DNA of 64,000 nt from Bacteroidota bacterium (GCA_016711505.1 JADJSV010000004.1:62001-126000), one strand, 5' to 3'; shown: positions 44,801 to 54,682, counted from the stretch's first letter. The notes: generated by a model from the sequence alone, not told the origin. A program made the numbers and translations.

Positions 44801-45667
44801 TTAGCCTAGGTAGGTCTTCAAGATCTTACTTCTTGAAGTGTGTTTCAAGCGACGGATCGCTTTTTCTTTGATCTGACGAACACGTTCTCTTGTTAAGTCG
44901 AAACGTTCTCCGATCTCTTCCAGTGTCAGGGGTTGTTCGCCGGCAGCAAGTCCGAAGTATAAACGGATCACATCTGCTTCACGCGTTGTCAATGTGCAAA
45001 GCGCACGCTCAACTTCACGACGAAGTGATTCTGTGATAAGAGAAGAGTCGGGGTGAGGCTGATCGTCGTCACCAAGTACATCGATCAATGTGCTGTCTTC
45101 ACCTTGCGTCAGCGGAGCGTCCATTGAAATGTGACGGCCTGATGTACGCATTGCGTCTTTGATATCATCTACCGTCAGTTCCATTGCTGTTGCAATTTCT
45201 TCTGTCGATGGTTCGCGTTCGAATTCCTGTTCTAATTTTGAAAATGTCTTGTTGATCTTATTGATCGAACCGATCTTGTTCAATGGTAAACGAACGATAC
45301 GAGATTGTTCAGCCAATGCCTGTAGAATCGATTGACGGATCCACCATACTGCGTAGGAGATGAATTTGAAACCACGTGTCTCATCGAATCGTTGTGCTGC
45401 CTTGATCAATCCAAGGTTACCTTCATTGATCAAATCGCCAAGTGTCAATCCCTGGTTCTGATATTGTTTAGCAACTGAAACGACGAAACGTAAATTTGCT
45501 TTCGTTAATCGCTCCAATGCTTTCGGGTCGCCTTTCTTGATCTGCTGAGCTAGCCTAACCTCTTCTTCAGCTGTGATAAGTTCGACCCTACCGATCTCCT
45601 GTAAATACTTATCTAATGACGCTGTTTCGCGATTAGTTACCTGTTTGGTAATTTTTAGTTGTCTCAT
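44801..45667 (-). CDS. rpoD: Primary RNA polymerase sigma factor
   Basis: 288 residues, the short form of the housekeeping sigma usual in Bacteroidota (no long region 1.1). Region 1.2 SLDKYLQEIGRVELITAEEE, region 2 LTKANLRFVVSVAKQYQNQGLTLGDLINEGNLGLIKAAQRFDETRG followed by FISYAVWWIRQSI, region 3 and region 4 LTLEEIGERFDLTRERVRQIKEKAIRRLKH. It would read the TTTG/TAnnTTTG promoters noted in this window. It ends just before the hairpin repeat cluster. Confidence 0.97.
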   Translation of the reverse strand: MRQLKITKQVTNRETASLDKYLQEIGRVELITAEEEVRLAQQIKKGDPKALERLTKANLRFVVSVAKQYQNQGLTLGDLINEGNLGLIKAAQRFDETRGFKFISYAVWWIRQSILQALAEQSRIVRLPLNKIGSINKINKTFSKLEQEFEREPSTEEIATAMELTVDDIKDAMRTSGRHISMDAPLTQGEDSTLIDVLGDDDQPHPDSSLITESLRREVERALCTLTTREADVIRLYFGLAAGEQPLTLEEIGERFDLTRERVRQIKEKAIRRLKHTSRSKILKTYLG

Positions 45668-45788
45668 GCTAACTTTCTGTTGATTTTGGAAAAATAATAC
45701 ATTGGTGAAACGCTACTGTTTTCGTTTAGTTTCAGGATTTTTTAAAAAATCGGGCGGATTTATGAAAATGGGACGTTTTTGAGAAATG

Positions 45789-46103
45789 GGTGAGTGGTGA
45801 GTGGTAAGTAGTAATTAGCACAACTTACAAACTGAAAGAACAATGTAAAAGTGCAAGATATATTGATAGTCAGTAGTTAAATTGGATAATATTTTGGTTT
45901 TGCGAAGGAGGATGTTGATTGGATTACAAAATGGTGAGTGGTAATTGGTGAGTTGTGAGTAGCAACACTTACAAAATTTAAAGTTCTCACCTTGATTAGA
46001 GCAATAAAAAAAGGAGCAATTCACAAGAAATTGCTCCTTTTAAGTATTATATCTGTAATAAAGAAAGCGGTGCTAATTACTACTCACCACTTACTACTCA
46101 CTA
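45789..46103. repeat. Inverted word repeat, GAGTGGTAAGTAGTAATTAGCAC-type arms
   Basis: Left arm 45789-45821 (GTGAGTGGTGAGTGGTAAG then TAGTAATTAGCAC) and right arm 46074-46103 (GTGCTAATTACTACTC then ACCACTTACTACTCACTAG) are near-complementary. A third cluster of GTGAGTGG words is at 45932-45962. The right arm touches the pnp stop codon. The pnp terminator lies inside the loop. No gene in 45668-46100. Confidence 0.75.
46004..46042 (-). terminator. pnp terminator
   Basis: Minus strand AAAAGGAGCAATTTC...GAATTGCTCCTTTTTTT: 11-12 bp stem with U-tract, ~60 bp past the pnp stop. Confidence 0.85.
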
Positions 46104-48293
46104 GTTCGGTTGACGACGTTGTGGTCTGCGTTCACCGCCACCACCACCCTGACCAGGTGCTGTTTCAGACATTCCTTCCGGACGTGGGTCAAGAACTTTT
46201 TTGGATAGTCTGAACTTTCCTGTTTTCTTGTCGACTTCGATCAATTTAACTTTGATCTTTTCGCCTTCAGTGAAAACTCCATCCATTTTATCAATTCTGT
46301 TCCAGCTGATCTCAGAAATGTGAAGAAGTCCGTCTTTACCCGGCATGAATTCAACGAATGCGCCAAAATCCATAATGTTTTTAACCTTGCCTTCGTAAAC
46401 TTCACCAACTTCAGGTGTTGCAGTGATCGCACGGATACGCGCTTTTGCTGCTTCAATTCCTGATTTATCTACCGATGAAATTTCAATGATACCTTCATTG
46501 TTTACTTCTTCGATTGATATAGTTGTATTTGTTTCACGTTGCATTTCCTGAATGATCTTACCACCTGGTCCGATTACCGCACCAATATATTCTTTAGCAA
46601 TAACCATTTTCTCAATACGAGGAGCATGTGATTTATAATCTGAACGCGGAGCAGAAAGTGTTTTCTTGATCTCATTCAAAATATGTAAGCGACCATCTTT
46701 CGCCTGATTCAATGCCTGAACCATTATGTCCATTGGCAATCCTTGAATCTTAAGATCCATTTGACATGCACAGATACCTTTGTCAGTTCCTGTAACTTTG
46801 AAATCCATATCACCTAAATGATCTTCATCACCAAGGATATCACTCAATACTGCAAAACGACCTTTACCATCTGTGATCAGCCCCATTGCAATTCCTGAAA
46901 CAGGTTTACGGATCTGAACACCGGCATCCATAAGAGCTAATGTACCTGCGCACACAGTTGCCATAGATGATGAACCATTTGATTCAAGAATATCGGATAC
47001 AACTCTGATTGTATAAGGACAATCGGCATCTGATGGTAAAACCATTTTCAAAGACCGCATGGCAAGATTACCATGACCGATCTCACGACGACCCGGAGCA
47101 CGGTTTGGTTTTACTTCACCTGTAGAAAATCCCGGGAAGTTATAATGCAATAAGAATTTTGTTGAACCTTCTTTGTTTGGAGTATCGATCATCTGCTCAT
47201 CCAGCTTGCTTCCAAGTGTTACGCTTGTCAATGATTGAGTTTCTCCTCGTGTAAAGATCGCTGAACCGTGAGTAGAAGGAAGGTAATCTACTTCTGACCA
47301 GATTGCGCGGATGTCAGTTCCTTTACGTCCATCCAGACGAATTCCTTCTGCTAAAATGCAATTACGCATTGCATCACTTTCCACATCGTGGAAATATTTT
47401 TTTATCAGTCCTGCTTTTAATATTTGTTCTTCTGCAGGAAGTGTTGCTTTGAATTCATCATGCAATGCTTTGAATGCAGCAGAGCGGGCGTGCTTGTCAG
47501 GATTTCCGCTTTTTGCCAATGCATAAGCTTTATCGTAACAATATTTTGCGATCTGATTATTTAATGCTTCATCACTCAGTTCATGAGAATATTCACGCTT
47601 TTCTTTGTTTCCGCAAAGTGCACGGAACTCAACCTGAAACTGACATTGTAGTTTGATCGCTTCGTGAGCAAAACGGATTGCATCAAGCATTTCCATTTCA
47701 CTTACTTCCTGCATTTCACCTTCCACCATCAATATACTATCATGATTTCCGGCAACGATCATATCGATGTCTGCTTTCGCGATCTCTGTTGTTGAAGGAT
47801 TGATCATAAAATTTCCATCTATACGGGCAACACGAACTTCAGAGATCGGGCCATTGAATGGAATATCAGAAATAGTTATTGCACATGATGCAGCAAAACC
47901 TGCCATTGCATCAGTTTGTACATCTACATCACCGGAGATCAATGTGATCATCACTTGTGTGTCGGAGTGGTAATCGCTTGGGAACATCGGACGAAGTGCA
48001 CGATCAACCAAACGACTTGTTAAAATTTCATATTCAGACATGCGGCTTTCTCTCTTGAGAAATCCACCGGGAAAACGTCCCACTGATGAAAATTTTTCCT
48101 GATAATCAACAGAGAGTGGAAGGAAATCAATTCCTTCTTTCGCATCTTTTGAAGATACTACTGTTGCTAATAACATTGCGTTTCCACAACGAACTACTAC
48201 GGAGCCATCAGCTTGTTTAGCCAGACGTCCTGTTTCAACGGTAATTTTTCGGCCGTTACCGAGATCTAATTCTTTTACGATTCCTTTTGACAT
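46101..48293 (-). CDS. pnp: Polyribonucleotide nucleotidyltransferase (PNPase)
   Basis: 730 residues. Two RNase PH domains (GNAMLLATVVSSKDAKEG...FPGGFLKRESRMSEYE; EVDYLPSTHGSAIFTRGETQSL...FSTGEVKPNRAPGRREIGHG), KH domain (MVIAKEYIGAVIGPGGKIIQEMQ) and S1 domain (GEVYEGKVKNIMDFGAFVEFMPGKDGLLHISEIS), then a Gly/Arg/Gln-rich tail. Phosphorolytic 3'-5' RNA decay. It lies downstream of rpsO with a terminator-like hairpin in between, the classic rpsO-pnp order. Intact. Confidence 0.98.
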   Translation of the reverse strand: MSKGIVKELDLGNGRKITVETGRLAKQADGSVVVRCGNAMLLATVVSSKDAKEGIDFLPLSVDYQEKFSSVGRFPGGFLKRESRMSEYEILTSRLVDRALRPMFPSDYHSDTQVMITLISGDVDVQTDAMAGFAASCAITISDIPFNGPISEVRVARIDGNFMINPSTTEIAKADIDMIVAGNHDSILMVEGEMQEVSEMEMLDAIRFAHEAIKLQCQFQVEFRALCGNKEKREYSHELSDEALNNQIAKYCYDKAYALAKSGNPDKHARSAAFKALHDEFKATLPAEEQILKAGLIKKYFHDVESDAMRNCILAEGIRLDGRKGTDIRAIWSEVDYLPSTHGSAIFTRGETQSLTSVTLGSKLDEQMIDTPNKEGSTKFLLHYNFPGFSTGEVKPNRAPGRREIGHGNLAMRSLKMVLPSDADCPYTIRVVSDILESNGSSSMATVCAGTLALMDAGVQIRKPVSGIAMGLITDGKGRFAVLSDILGDEDHLGDMDFKVTGTDKGICACQMDLKIQGLPMDIMVQALNQAKDGRLHILNEIKKTLSAPRSDYKSHAPRIEKMVIAKEYIGAVIGPGGKIIQEMQRETNTTISIEEVNNEGIIEISSVDKSGIEAAKARIRAITATPEVGEVYEGKVKNIMDFGAFVEFMPGKDGLLHISEISWNRIDKMDGVFTEGEKIKVKLIEVDKKTGKFRLSKKVLDPRPEGMSETAPGQGGGGGERRPQRRQPN

Positions 48294-48317
48294 TTTGCAG
48301 CTTTATTTATTACAAAT

Positions 48318-48347
48318 TAAAAAAGGCAATCCCAAGAATTGCCTTTC
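48318..48347 (-). terminator. rpsO-pnp intergenic terminator
   Basis: Minus strand AAAGGCAAT-TCTTGGG-ATTGCCTTTTTTAA: 9-bp stem and T6. May be a partial terminator or RNase site letting some read-through to pnp. Confidence 0.8.
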
Positions 48348-48372
48348 CATTATTACTTTTATTTTTTCAATA

Positions 48373-48642
48373 TTATTTTCTGATCTTCAAGTCAGCGATG
48401 ATCTTACGATAACGCTCGATATCATTTTTCTGAAGATAGTCTAAGATGCTACGACGCTTTCCAACTAAACGAATTAGTGAACGCTGTGTTGCGAAATCTT
48501 TTTTCTTAACCTGTAGGTGACCGGTCATAAAAGTGATACGCTCTGTAAACATTGCGATCTGACCTTCAGCTGATCCTGTATTGGTTTCAGAACCACCAAA
48601 TTTTTTGAAAATTTCCTTTTTTCCTGCTGACGTTAATTTCAT
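48373..48642 (-). CDS. rpsO: 30S ribosomal protein S15
   Basis: 89 residues. GGSETNTGSAEGQIAMFTERITFMTGHLQVKKKDFATQRSLIRLVGKRRSILDYLQKNDIERY covers the whole S15 fold with the conserved TGS..QI and H-L-x-x-H-K-K-D equivalents. Binds 16S rRNA early in 30S assembly. Own promoter upstream (48675-48704). Confidence 0.98.
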   Translation of the reverse strand: MKLTSAGKKEIFKKFGGSETNTGSAEGQIAMFTERITFMTGHLQVKKKDFATQRSLIRLVGKRRSILDYLQKNDIERYRKIIADLKIRK

Positions 48643-48674
48643 TGGTAATGACTTATTTCTTTTAAAATGAGGTG

Positions 48675-48704
48675 CAAATTTACTATTTATATTATTATCT
48701 GCAA
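48675..48704 (-). promoter_or_regulatory. Putative rpsO promoter
   Basis: Minus strand TTG (48704-48702), 19 bp, TAAATTTG (48682-48675): consensus match, leader about 27 nt. Confidence 0.55.
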
Positions 48705-48761
48705 GGTTTTTTTAACAAATGGGAGGGAATTCTATTAATTTATTGTCATTGCCTTGTAGGG

Positions 48762-48966
48762 GAAAAGGTCAAAGGTCATAGGTCAAAGGTCGCTCAGTAC
48801 GGAAGTTATTCAGGTTTTTTCCTTTGAATCAATGAATCAGGTTGATTTTTTTTGGTAAAATCTCAGAGGTAAAAGGTAAAATTGGCTAGTAGTTATTCAG
48901 TTATTTTACTCTGAATCAAATAAATATGATCACCTACGAAGAAAGTGACCTTTGACCTTTGACCTG
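48762..48966. repeat. Inverted word repeat, GGTCAAA arms
   Basis: Left arm AAAGGTCAAAGGTCATAGG (48762-48793) and right arm GTGACCTTTGACCTTTGACC (48945-48966) flank ~150 bp of spacer between rpsO and accD. Same family as 1066-1202. No gene in 48705-48986. Confidence 0.75.
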
Positions 48967-48986
48967 AAAAACTGTTAGTCCTTTAA

Positions 48987-49835
48987 CTACTGCCTTAGCA
49001 TCCCCAAAACCTGCCCCAATTTCGCTTTCAGCTCCCGACGATCGACGATAAAGTCTAAAAAGCCGTGTTCGAGGACGAATTCGGCAGTTTGGAAACCTTT
49101 TGGAAGGTCTTTTCCGATCGTTTCTTTTACAACGCGTGGTCCGGCAAAACCAATTAGTGCGCCGGGTTCGGAGATATTCCAATCGCCTAACATTGCATAA
49201 GAGGCAGTAACTCCACCTGTGGTTGGATCCGTCAATAATGATATGTAGGGTAGGCCTGCATCAGCAAGTCGCGTTAATTTAGCAGAAGTCTTGGCCATTT
49301 GCATAAGGGAATATGCAGCTTCCATCATCCGGGCTCCGCCGGATTTTGATATTATAATGAGTGGTAATTTATTTTCCAGACAATGATCAATTGCGCGGGA
49401 AATTTTTTCGCCGACAACTGAACCCATTGAACCGCCAATAAAAGTGAAATCCATACACGCAATTACAACTCCTTCACCGTGGATCTTTCCGGCTACAGTA
49501 CGAATGGCATCTTTTAATCCGGTCTTCTTCTGAGATTCTCTGTTTCTGTCTGTGTATTTTTTTGTATCCACAAAATTCAGCGGATCACCTGAACTTAAAT
49601 TTTCGTTCAGTTCAATAGCATCATCATCTTCATCGAGAAGAATTTCAAAATACTCCTGCGAATTAATTCTGTCGTGATATCCGCATTTCTCACAAACGTA
49701 CATTCTTGATATATGATCCTTTGAAGGAACGATATGCTTACAGGATGTACACTTATGCCAAAGCCCTTCCGGAGTTTCTTTCTTCTCTTTAGTGGAAGTT
49801 GTGATACCTTCTTTTATGCGTTTGAACCAACTCAT
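48987..49835 (-). CDS. accD: Acetyl-CoA carboxylase carboxyltransferase subunit beta
   Basis: 282 residues from the ATG at 49835; a TTG extension to 49862 translates word-repeat DNA. N-terminal Cys4 zinc ribbon (HKCTSCKHIVP ... YVCEKCGYHDR) followed by the crotonase-like carboxyltransferase: SGDPLNFVDTKKYTDR, VVIACMDFTFIGGSMGSVVGEKI, IISKSGGARMMEAAYSLMQMAKT and YAMLGDWNISEPGALIGFAGPRV. Transfers carboxyl from biotin to acetyl-CoA in fatty acid synthesis. accA is not in the window. Confidence 0.97.
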   Translation of the reverse strand: MSWFKRIKEGITTSTKEKKETPEGLWHKCTSCKHIVPSKDHISRMYVCEKCGYHDRINSQEYFEILLDEDDDAIELNENLSSGDPLNFVDTKKYTDRNRESQKKTGLKDAIRTVAGKIHGEGVVIACMDFTFIGGSMGSVVGEKISRAIDHCLENKLPLIIISKSGGARMMEAAYSLMQMAKTSAKLTRLADAGLPYISLLTDPTTGGVTASYAMLGDWNISEPGALIGFAGPRVVKETIGKDLPKGFQTAEFVLEHGFLDFIVDRRELKAKLGQVLGMLRQ

Positions 49836-49850
49836 GTCTTTTTTTTTTAG

Positions 49851-49932
49851 TTCAAAGTTCAAGGTTCAAAGTTCAAAGTTGGCTTTGTAGTAAGCTACGA
49901 AGGCAACTTTGAACTTTGAACTTTGAACCTTG
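49851..49932. repeat. Inverted word repeat, TTCAAAG arms
   Basis: Left arm AGTTCAAAGTTCAAGGTTC.. (49851-49880), right arm AACTTTGAACTTTGAAC.. (49905-49932), loop ~24 bp containing GTAGTAAGCTACG. It fills the gap between accD and fbaB. Confidence 0.85.
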
Positions 49933-49937
49933 ATCAT

Positions 49938-50994
49938 TTATGCAATCGTAATTTTTTCCTCCAGATAAACATCCTGAATCATCTGCAATAATGCAGCACC
50001 GTCTTTCATTGGTTTCTGGAATGCTTTTCTGCCGGAGATCAAACCTTGTCCGCCGGCGCGTTTATTAATAACTGCTGTTGTAATTGCTTCTGAAAGATCC
50101 GTTGCACCTTTTGATTCACCACCTGAATTGATCAATCCGGCTCTGCCTGAATAACAGTTGATGACCTGATAGCGACAAAGATCAATTGGATGTTCACTGG
50201 TTAATTCGCTATATACTTTCGGATGAGTTTTACCAAAGTTGATCGCCGTATAACCACCATTGTTGGTTGGCAATTTTTGCTTGATAATATCTGCTTGGAT
50301 CGTTACTCCAAGATGATTTGCCTGTCCTGTCAGATCTGCTGAAGTATGATAATCAACGCCATCTTTTTTGAATGCATTGTTTCTAGTATAACACCAGAGA
50401 ATTGTTGCCATTCCAAGTTCGTGCGCATATTCAAATGCTTTACTCACTTCTACGATCTGACGTTTTGATTCTTCACTTCCAAAATAAATTGTTGCACCAA
50501 CAGCTACTGCGCCCATGTTCCATGCATCTTTTATTGTTCCGAACATGATCTGATCATAGGAATTCGGATAACTTAGAAATTCATTGTGGTTGATCTTTAC
50601 AATGAATGGAATTTTGTGAGCATATTTTCTTGATACAATTCCTAAAACTCCGAATGTAGAAGCTACTGCATTACATCCGCCTTCAATACTTAGTTTAACA
50701 ATGTTCTCAGGATCGAAATAAATTGGATTCGGTGCAAAAGATGCTCCTGCCGAATGTTCAATTCCCTGATCTACCGGCAAAATTGACATATAACCACTTC
50801 CCGATAAACGACCGTGATTGTATAATTGATTGATGCTTCTGATAACCTGATTTGAACGATTTGAATTTAAAAAATGCGATCAGTAAAATCAGGTCCGGGA
50901 AGATGGATCAGATCTTTGCAATTGTCTTACATGTATGATTTAAAAGGTGATCTGCTCCGGGTCCAAGAAGTTCAGTTATTTTTGAATATGACAT
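49938..50994 (-). CDS. fbaB: Class I fructose-bisphosphate aldolase, frameshifted near the 5' end
   Basis: The continuous frame (49938-50789, MSILPVDQGIEHSAGASFAPNP...) lacks ~68 N-terminal residues. They are present upstream from ATG 50994: MSYSKITELLGPGADHLLNHTCKTIAK, then, after adding one G near 50914, DLIHLPGPDFTDRIF, and after adding one T to the run complementary to 50869-50874, LNSNRSNQVIRSINQLYNHGRLSGSGYM, joining the main frame. Restored length 352 residues, normal for DhnA/FbaB. The Schiff-base Lys is probably in IPFIVKINHNEF or TAINFGKTHP. It cleaves fructose-1,6-bisphosphate in glycolysis. Two homopolymer indels in such a gene look like sequence error. Confidence 0.92.
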
Positions 50995-51169
50995 ATTTAC
51001 AAGTTTAAGGCTACAAAGCTAAAAAAAAGACCGGAATTTAACCGGGATTTTTAACCGGGATTTTTAATGGATTAATGTGATTACCGGGATAAAGTGTATG
51101 GCAAGGGAAATCGTTAGGGTGGAATAATCTGATGTTGTCATCACATTCATACTCAACACTCAAACTTAT

Positions 51170-52357
51170 TTAAAACGGATAACCAATTGCAAGATTAAAT
51201 GTAACATCACTGATTCCAAACTTCTGTCCCGGATATACCCAGCGTTTGTTTGCTTCTAAGGAAGGGTCGCGTAGTTTGACTGCTGCATCAAGGCGGAGGA
51301 TGAAGAAAGAGAAGTTGAAACGTAAACCGAAACCTCCACCAATTCCTAATTCTTCCACCATGTGTTGAAGTTCGAATTTTCCATCCGGTCGACTGATGTC
51401 TTCATTTCTTGTCCACACATTTCCGGCATCAACAAAACTCGCACCTTCAATTATAATTCCGTTAGAGAGTTTAAGGATCTCGGAACGATATTCAACATTG
51501 GCTTCTACTTTAATGTCTCCGCTTTGTTCAATGTTTACTGTATTCTTATAGGATCCAGGACCAAGTGTTCTTGCACTCCAGGCTCTGATACTATTAGCAC
51601 CACCGGAAAAAAAACTTTTCTCAAACGGCAATGCAGAACTTGCTCCGAAAGGAAGTCCGACACCTGAAGCAACTCTGAATACAATATTATTGAAAGTATT
51701 TACAGCATGGTGATAACTGAAATCAAAATCTACCTTAAAAAATTCTGCAGGCTTCAGATCGATTTGAAAAAGTCTGGGAGCATATTCAGTATTTATTCTA
51801 AAGAAAATAAAATTTCTTGTTGTCGTGATATTTTGATTCGTGTTTATATAGGTAAGTCGTACGGAAGAAATAATATGCGTAGCATATGTATAAAACAAAC
51901 GGGGATCATTTAAGCCATCTAGTTTGGATTCAAATCCCGGTGATAATTTTACTTTGACAGAATTTATTTCCGGTAAGGTGAAAATAAAACGATGTCTGCG
52001 AGGTAGAAATAACGAATAGTTAATTGAGAAATTGGTTACTGATCTTCTGTAATCAGGTCTTTCCTGATAATTAAATCCAAGGTTGATCGAAGTTTTCGGA
52101 TTTAAATAAGGTGAAAATTTAAATAATGGTATTTTTTTGAACGCTAACGATAACTCAGGTCCGATCTCATAGGTATTGAAGAACAAAAGTTTTTTATCTT
52201 CTACGCTATCGTTGAAATTGGGAAGTGCTTCTAATCCACCTTTGAATTTCAATTCAAGTACTTCAGCGCCTTTGAAAATATTTTTGTTTCTGTACCCGAT
52301 ACTTCCGGCAATACCTACGTTCCCTCCGGTATTGGTAAGTTCTGACTCAAGTGTCAT
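51170..52357 (-). CDS. TamL-type outer-membrane beta-barrel, C-terminal part
   Basis: C-terminal barrel of a BamA/TamA-family (Omp85) protein; the N-terminal POTRA part is 52368-53444. The true frame enters from KKYLLDLFVQLTPSDQQDMTLESELTNTGG. Strands of the 16-stranded barrel are visible (GNVGIAGSIGYRNKNIFKGAE, FFSGGANSIRAWSARTLGPGS with the RxxGxR-like L6 motif written IRAWSARTLGPG, final FNLAIGYPF). Works in outer-membrane assembly or translocation. Confidence 0.88.
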   Translation of the reverse strand: MTLESELTNTGGNVGIAGSIGYRNKNIFKGAEVLELKFKGGLEALPNFNDSVEDKKLLFFNTYEIGPELSLAFKKIPLFKFSPYLNPKTSINLGFNYQERPDYRRSVTNFSINYSLFLPRRHRFIFTLPEINSVKVKLSPGFESKLDGLNDPRLFYTYATHIISSVRLTYINTNQNITTTRNFIFFRINTEYAPRLFQIDLKPAEFFKVDFDFSYHHAVNTFNNIVFRVASGVGLPFGASSALPFEKSFFSGGANSIRAWSARTLGPGSYKNTVNIEQSGDIKVEANVEYRSEILKLSNGIIIEGASFVDAGNVWTRNEDISRPDGKFELQHMVEELGIGGGFGLRFNFSFFILRLDAAVKLRDPSLEANKRWVYPGQKFGISDVTFNLAIGYPF

Positions 52358-52367
52358 ATCCTGCTGA

Positions 52368-53444
52368 TCACTTGGAGTGAGTTGGACAAACAGGTCGAGT
52401 AAATATTTTTTTATTCTCCTGGTCGACAGGGACTTCTTTAAAATAAATGTTGATGAATTTGAAAATGTTCAGTTCCTGAAGTTTTCGATAAGTGTAATCC
52501 AGTTTTTCTTGCAGATATAATTCGTCAGATGAAACAAAAATATTTCGTACCAGTTCGCTGTTCCTGATAATATGTCCTTTGCCTGTTGTGAGAATATTTA
52601 TTCCTTTATAAACTACTGTATCAGTCGGTATTGAAAGAGCAGGATTTTTTGGATTGTGATCTGTCTGTACATAGATATTCCGGATCCTGAATGTCTGATG
52701 ATCAGTGATCGATTCATTGTTGATCAGTTTCGGATCAATATTTTCATTGATCCTGTTGATGTATAAATAAACCTTCGCCTGATTCGATCCAAATGCAGTG
52801 TCGATAGAGTAGGTGATATAATTTCTGTTAAAGAAATAATAGCCCCGGTCTTTAATTGCATTTGTAATCCGTTCCCTTTCCTCATCTAAGATCTCCTCAT
52901 TGAAACGTTCTCCGGGTTTGATCAATGAAGTTCTTTCGAATTCATTGGTAAAATATGTTATTCCTGTATCCAGTGTGGAATAAGCGATCGAGTTAATATT
53001 ATATGGTTTGTCGAAATGAATATAATATCGAATAACAGCGCGCTTATTTTTTTTGTATTTAATGCTATCACTAACAGTACCATTGAAGAATCCATTTTTA
53101 TTCAGAAATAATTTGAACTGCTCCTTGGTTTTATCAATGGCAAGTGAATCAACCAGAACGGGTTCTTCACCAATTCTCCTGAACCCTTTTTTGTACCATC
53201 TGTCTTTGCCATGATTACCGATATTGTAAAGCCCTAAATGAAAACGCCAGAAGCCTATTAATTTTCGGTTGGGATTTAATCTGATCAGCGGTTCGAATTT
53301 TTCCTTTGCCAGAATATTAGAATCGGGTATAATTATATTGCGACCAACTAAATATTTTCCTTCAGGAATATTTCTTGCAGGATTACAAGCCGTAAAAGCT
53401 AAGGAGAATAAAGCAAAGAGTAAGAGTACTGATTTGTTTGGCAC
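52368..53444 (-). CDS. TamL-type lipoprotein, N-terminal POTRA part
   Basis: Starts at GTG 53444 (or a TTG at 53489). Signal peptide with lipobox LAFTAC (SVLLLFALFSLAFTAC-NPARNIPEGKYLVGRN), so the protein is lipid-anchored as in the Bacteroidota-specific TamL. POTRA-like repeats follow (KPYNINSIAYSTLDTGI..., GERFNEEILDEERERITNAIKDRGYYFFN, FRIRNIYVQTDHNP...). An A7 run (complement of T at 52406-52412) in place of A6 ends the frame at 52368; removing one A joins it to the barrel for about 757 residues. The usual partner gene tamB is not adjacent here. Confidence 0.85.
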   Translation of the reverse strand: MPNKSVLLLFALFSLAFTACNPARNIPEGKYLVGRNIIIPDSNILAKEKFEPLIRLNPNRKLIGFWRFHLGLYNIGNHGKDRWYKKGFRRIGEEPVLVDSLAIDKTKEQFKLFLNKNGFFNGTVSDSIKYKKNKRAVIRYYIHFDKPYNINSIAYSTLDTGITYFTNEFERTSLIKPGERFNEEILDEERERITNAIKDRGYYFFNRNYITYSIDTAFGSNQAKVYLYINRINENIDPKLINNESITDHQTFRIRNIYVQTDHNPKNPALSIPTDTVVYKGINILTTGKGHIIRNSELVRNIFVSSDELYLQEKLDYTYRKLQELNIFKFINIYFKEVPVDQENKKIFTRPVCPTHSK

Positions 53445-53545
53445 GTGTATTTTCAGTTCAACAATTGCAAAATTACTATAATTAAGCAATAGGCTTAGTT
53501 ATGATTATAAAGTCATTCAACATTGAGTGTTCATAACAGAAGTGT

Positions 53546-54682
53546 TTAGCTTTTTAAAATAAGGTCTGCAGCTTCTTCTCCAACCAAACTGCCAATAGCT
53601 ACACCCATTCCACCCATTCTTACTGCACAATAAATATTTTCAGCTACCATCTTAATGATAGGTGTCTTTGTCTCGCCAAGTCCCATGATGCCACTCCATC
53701 TTTGTTCAATTACATAGTCGGTATCTGGCAAGATCAGATTCTTCAGAAGTCCTTCAAGCGAATTTTGAACCAGTGTGGTTAATCCAAAATCCATTGTGTG
53801 CTCCTTTTCAAAATCGAGATTTCTTCCGCCTCCAAAGAGTACTCGATTTCCAACATTCCGAAAATAATAATACCCATGATCATAATGAAAACTACCCTTA
53901 AATTGAAGTCCGGGAATGGGCGAGGTACTAATTACCTGAGCTCGTGCCGGCTGCACATCAAAGTCTGGCAGAAATTTTTTTGCAAAACCATTAACAGCAA
54001 TGAGTACTTTTTTAGTCAATAGTGAAAACTCTCCGTTAAAATCTATCCGGCAATTTGTATTCTCATTTTCTATCCTGGAAACTTCTACACCATTGAGAAT
54101 TTCAACTCCGGCCTTTCTGCATTTTTCCAGAAGTGATTGCATCATTTTACCTGTGTCGATCTGACCTTCGCCTGAATTCAGGATCATTTTATTTATCCCT
54201 TTGAATCCGAATTCAGGAATTTTTTTTGAAGCGTCAAAATAAATTTTATCCTGGCCGGTGATCTTTTTTAATTCCTGATTGAAATATTCAATTTTGTCAA
54301 AGCATAAGTCTGCTGTTTCACTATCTGCCGAAGTGAATACTTCATAGCCACCTGTTGGTTCATACACTATTGATTCATCCCCAAGGATCTGACGCAAGCG
54401 ATTCAGTCCTTTCCATCGACGCTCGACCAGATCAAAAACATTTTTAGGATCCTGAACTTTCAGGTCATTTAACAATTCAGAGATACTGCCATAACAAGCA
54501 AAGCCTGCATTTCTTGTACTGGCCCCATACGGCAAAAATCCTTTCTCCAGTACTATAACATGCAGAGAAGGTGATTTTGACTTTAATGAAAGGGCAGCAT
54601 TCAATCCAACAATTCCACTTCCAATAATTGTTACATCAGGCTCTTTTATAAATGTATTTTTTTCCCAGAAACTCCAGCTCAT
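53546..54682 (-). CDS. FAD-dependent oxidoreductase (DAO family)
   Basis: 378 residues. VTIIGSGIVGLNAALSLK is the N-terminal FAD-binding GxGxxG, with EKGFLPYGASTRNAGFACYGS next, matching the glycine/D-amino acid oxidase family. The middle has GGYEVFTSADSE and NSGEGQIDTGKMMQSLLEKC; the C-terminus has QRWSGIMGLGETKTPI and the closing FAD site MGGMGVAIGSLVGEEAADLIL. Oxidises an amine or amino acid, substrate unknown. Cytosolic, no signal peptide. Confidence 0.88.
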   Translation of the reverse strand: MSWSFWEKNTFIKEPDVTIIGSGIVGLNAALSLKSKSPSLHVIVLEKGFLPYGASTRNAGFACYGSISELLNDLKVQDPKNVFDLVERRWKGLNRLRQILGDESIVYEPTGGYEVFTSADSETADLCFDKIEYFNQELKKITGQDKIYFDASKKIPEFGFKGINKMILNSGEGQIDTGKMMQSLLEKCRKAGVEILNGVEVSRIENENTNCRIDFNGEFSLLTKKVLIAVNGFAKKFLPDFDVQPARAQVISTSPIPGLQFKGSFHYDHGYYYFRNVGNRVLFGGGRNLDFEKEHTMDFGLTTLVQNSLEGLLKNLILPDTDYVIEQRWSGIMGLGETKTPIIKMVAENIYCAVRMGGMGVAIGSLVGEEAADLILKS

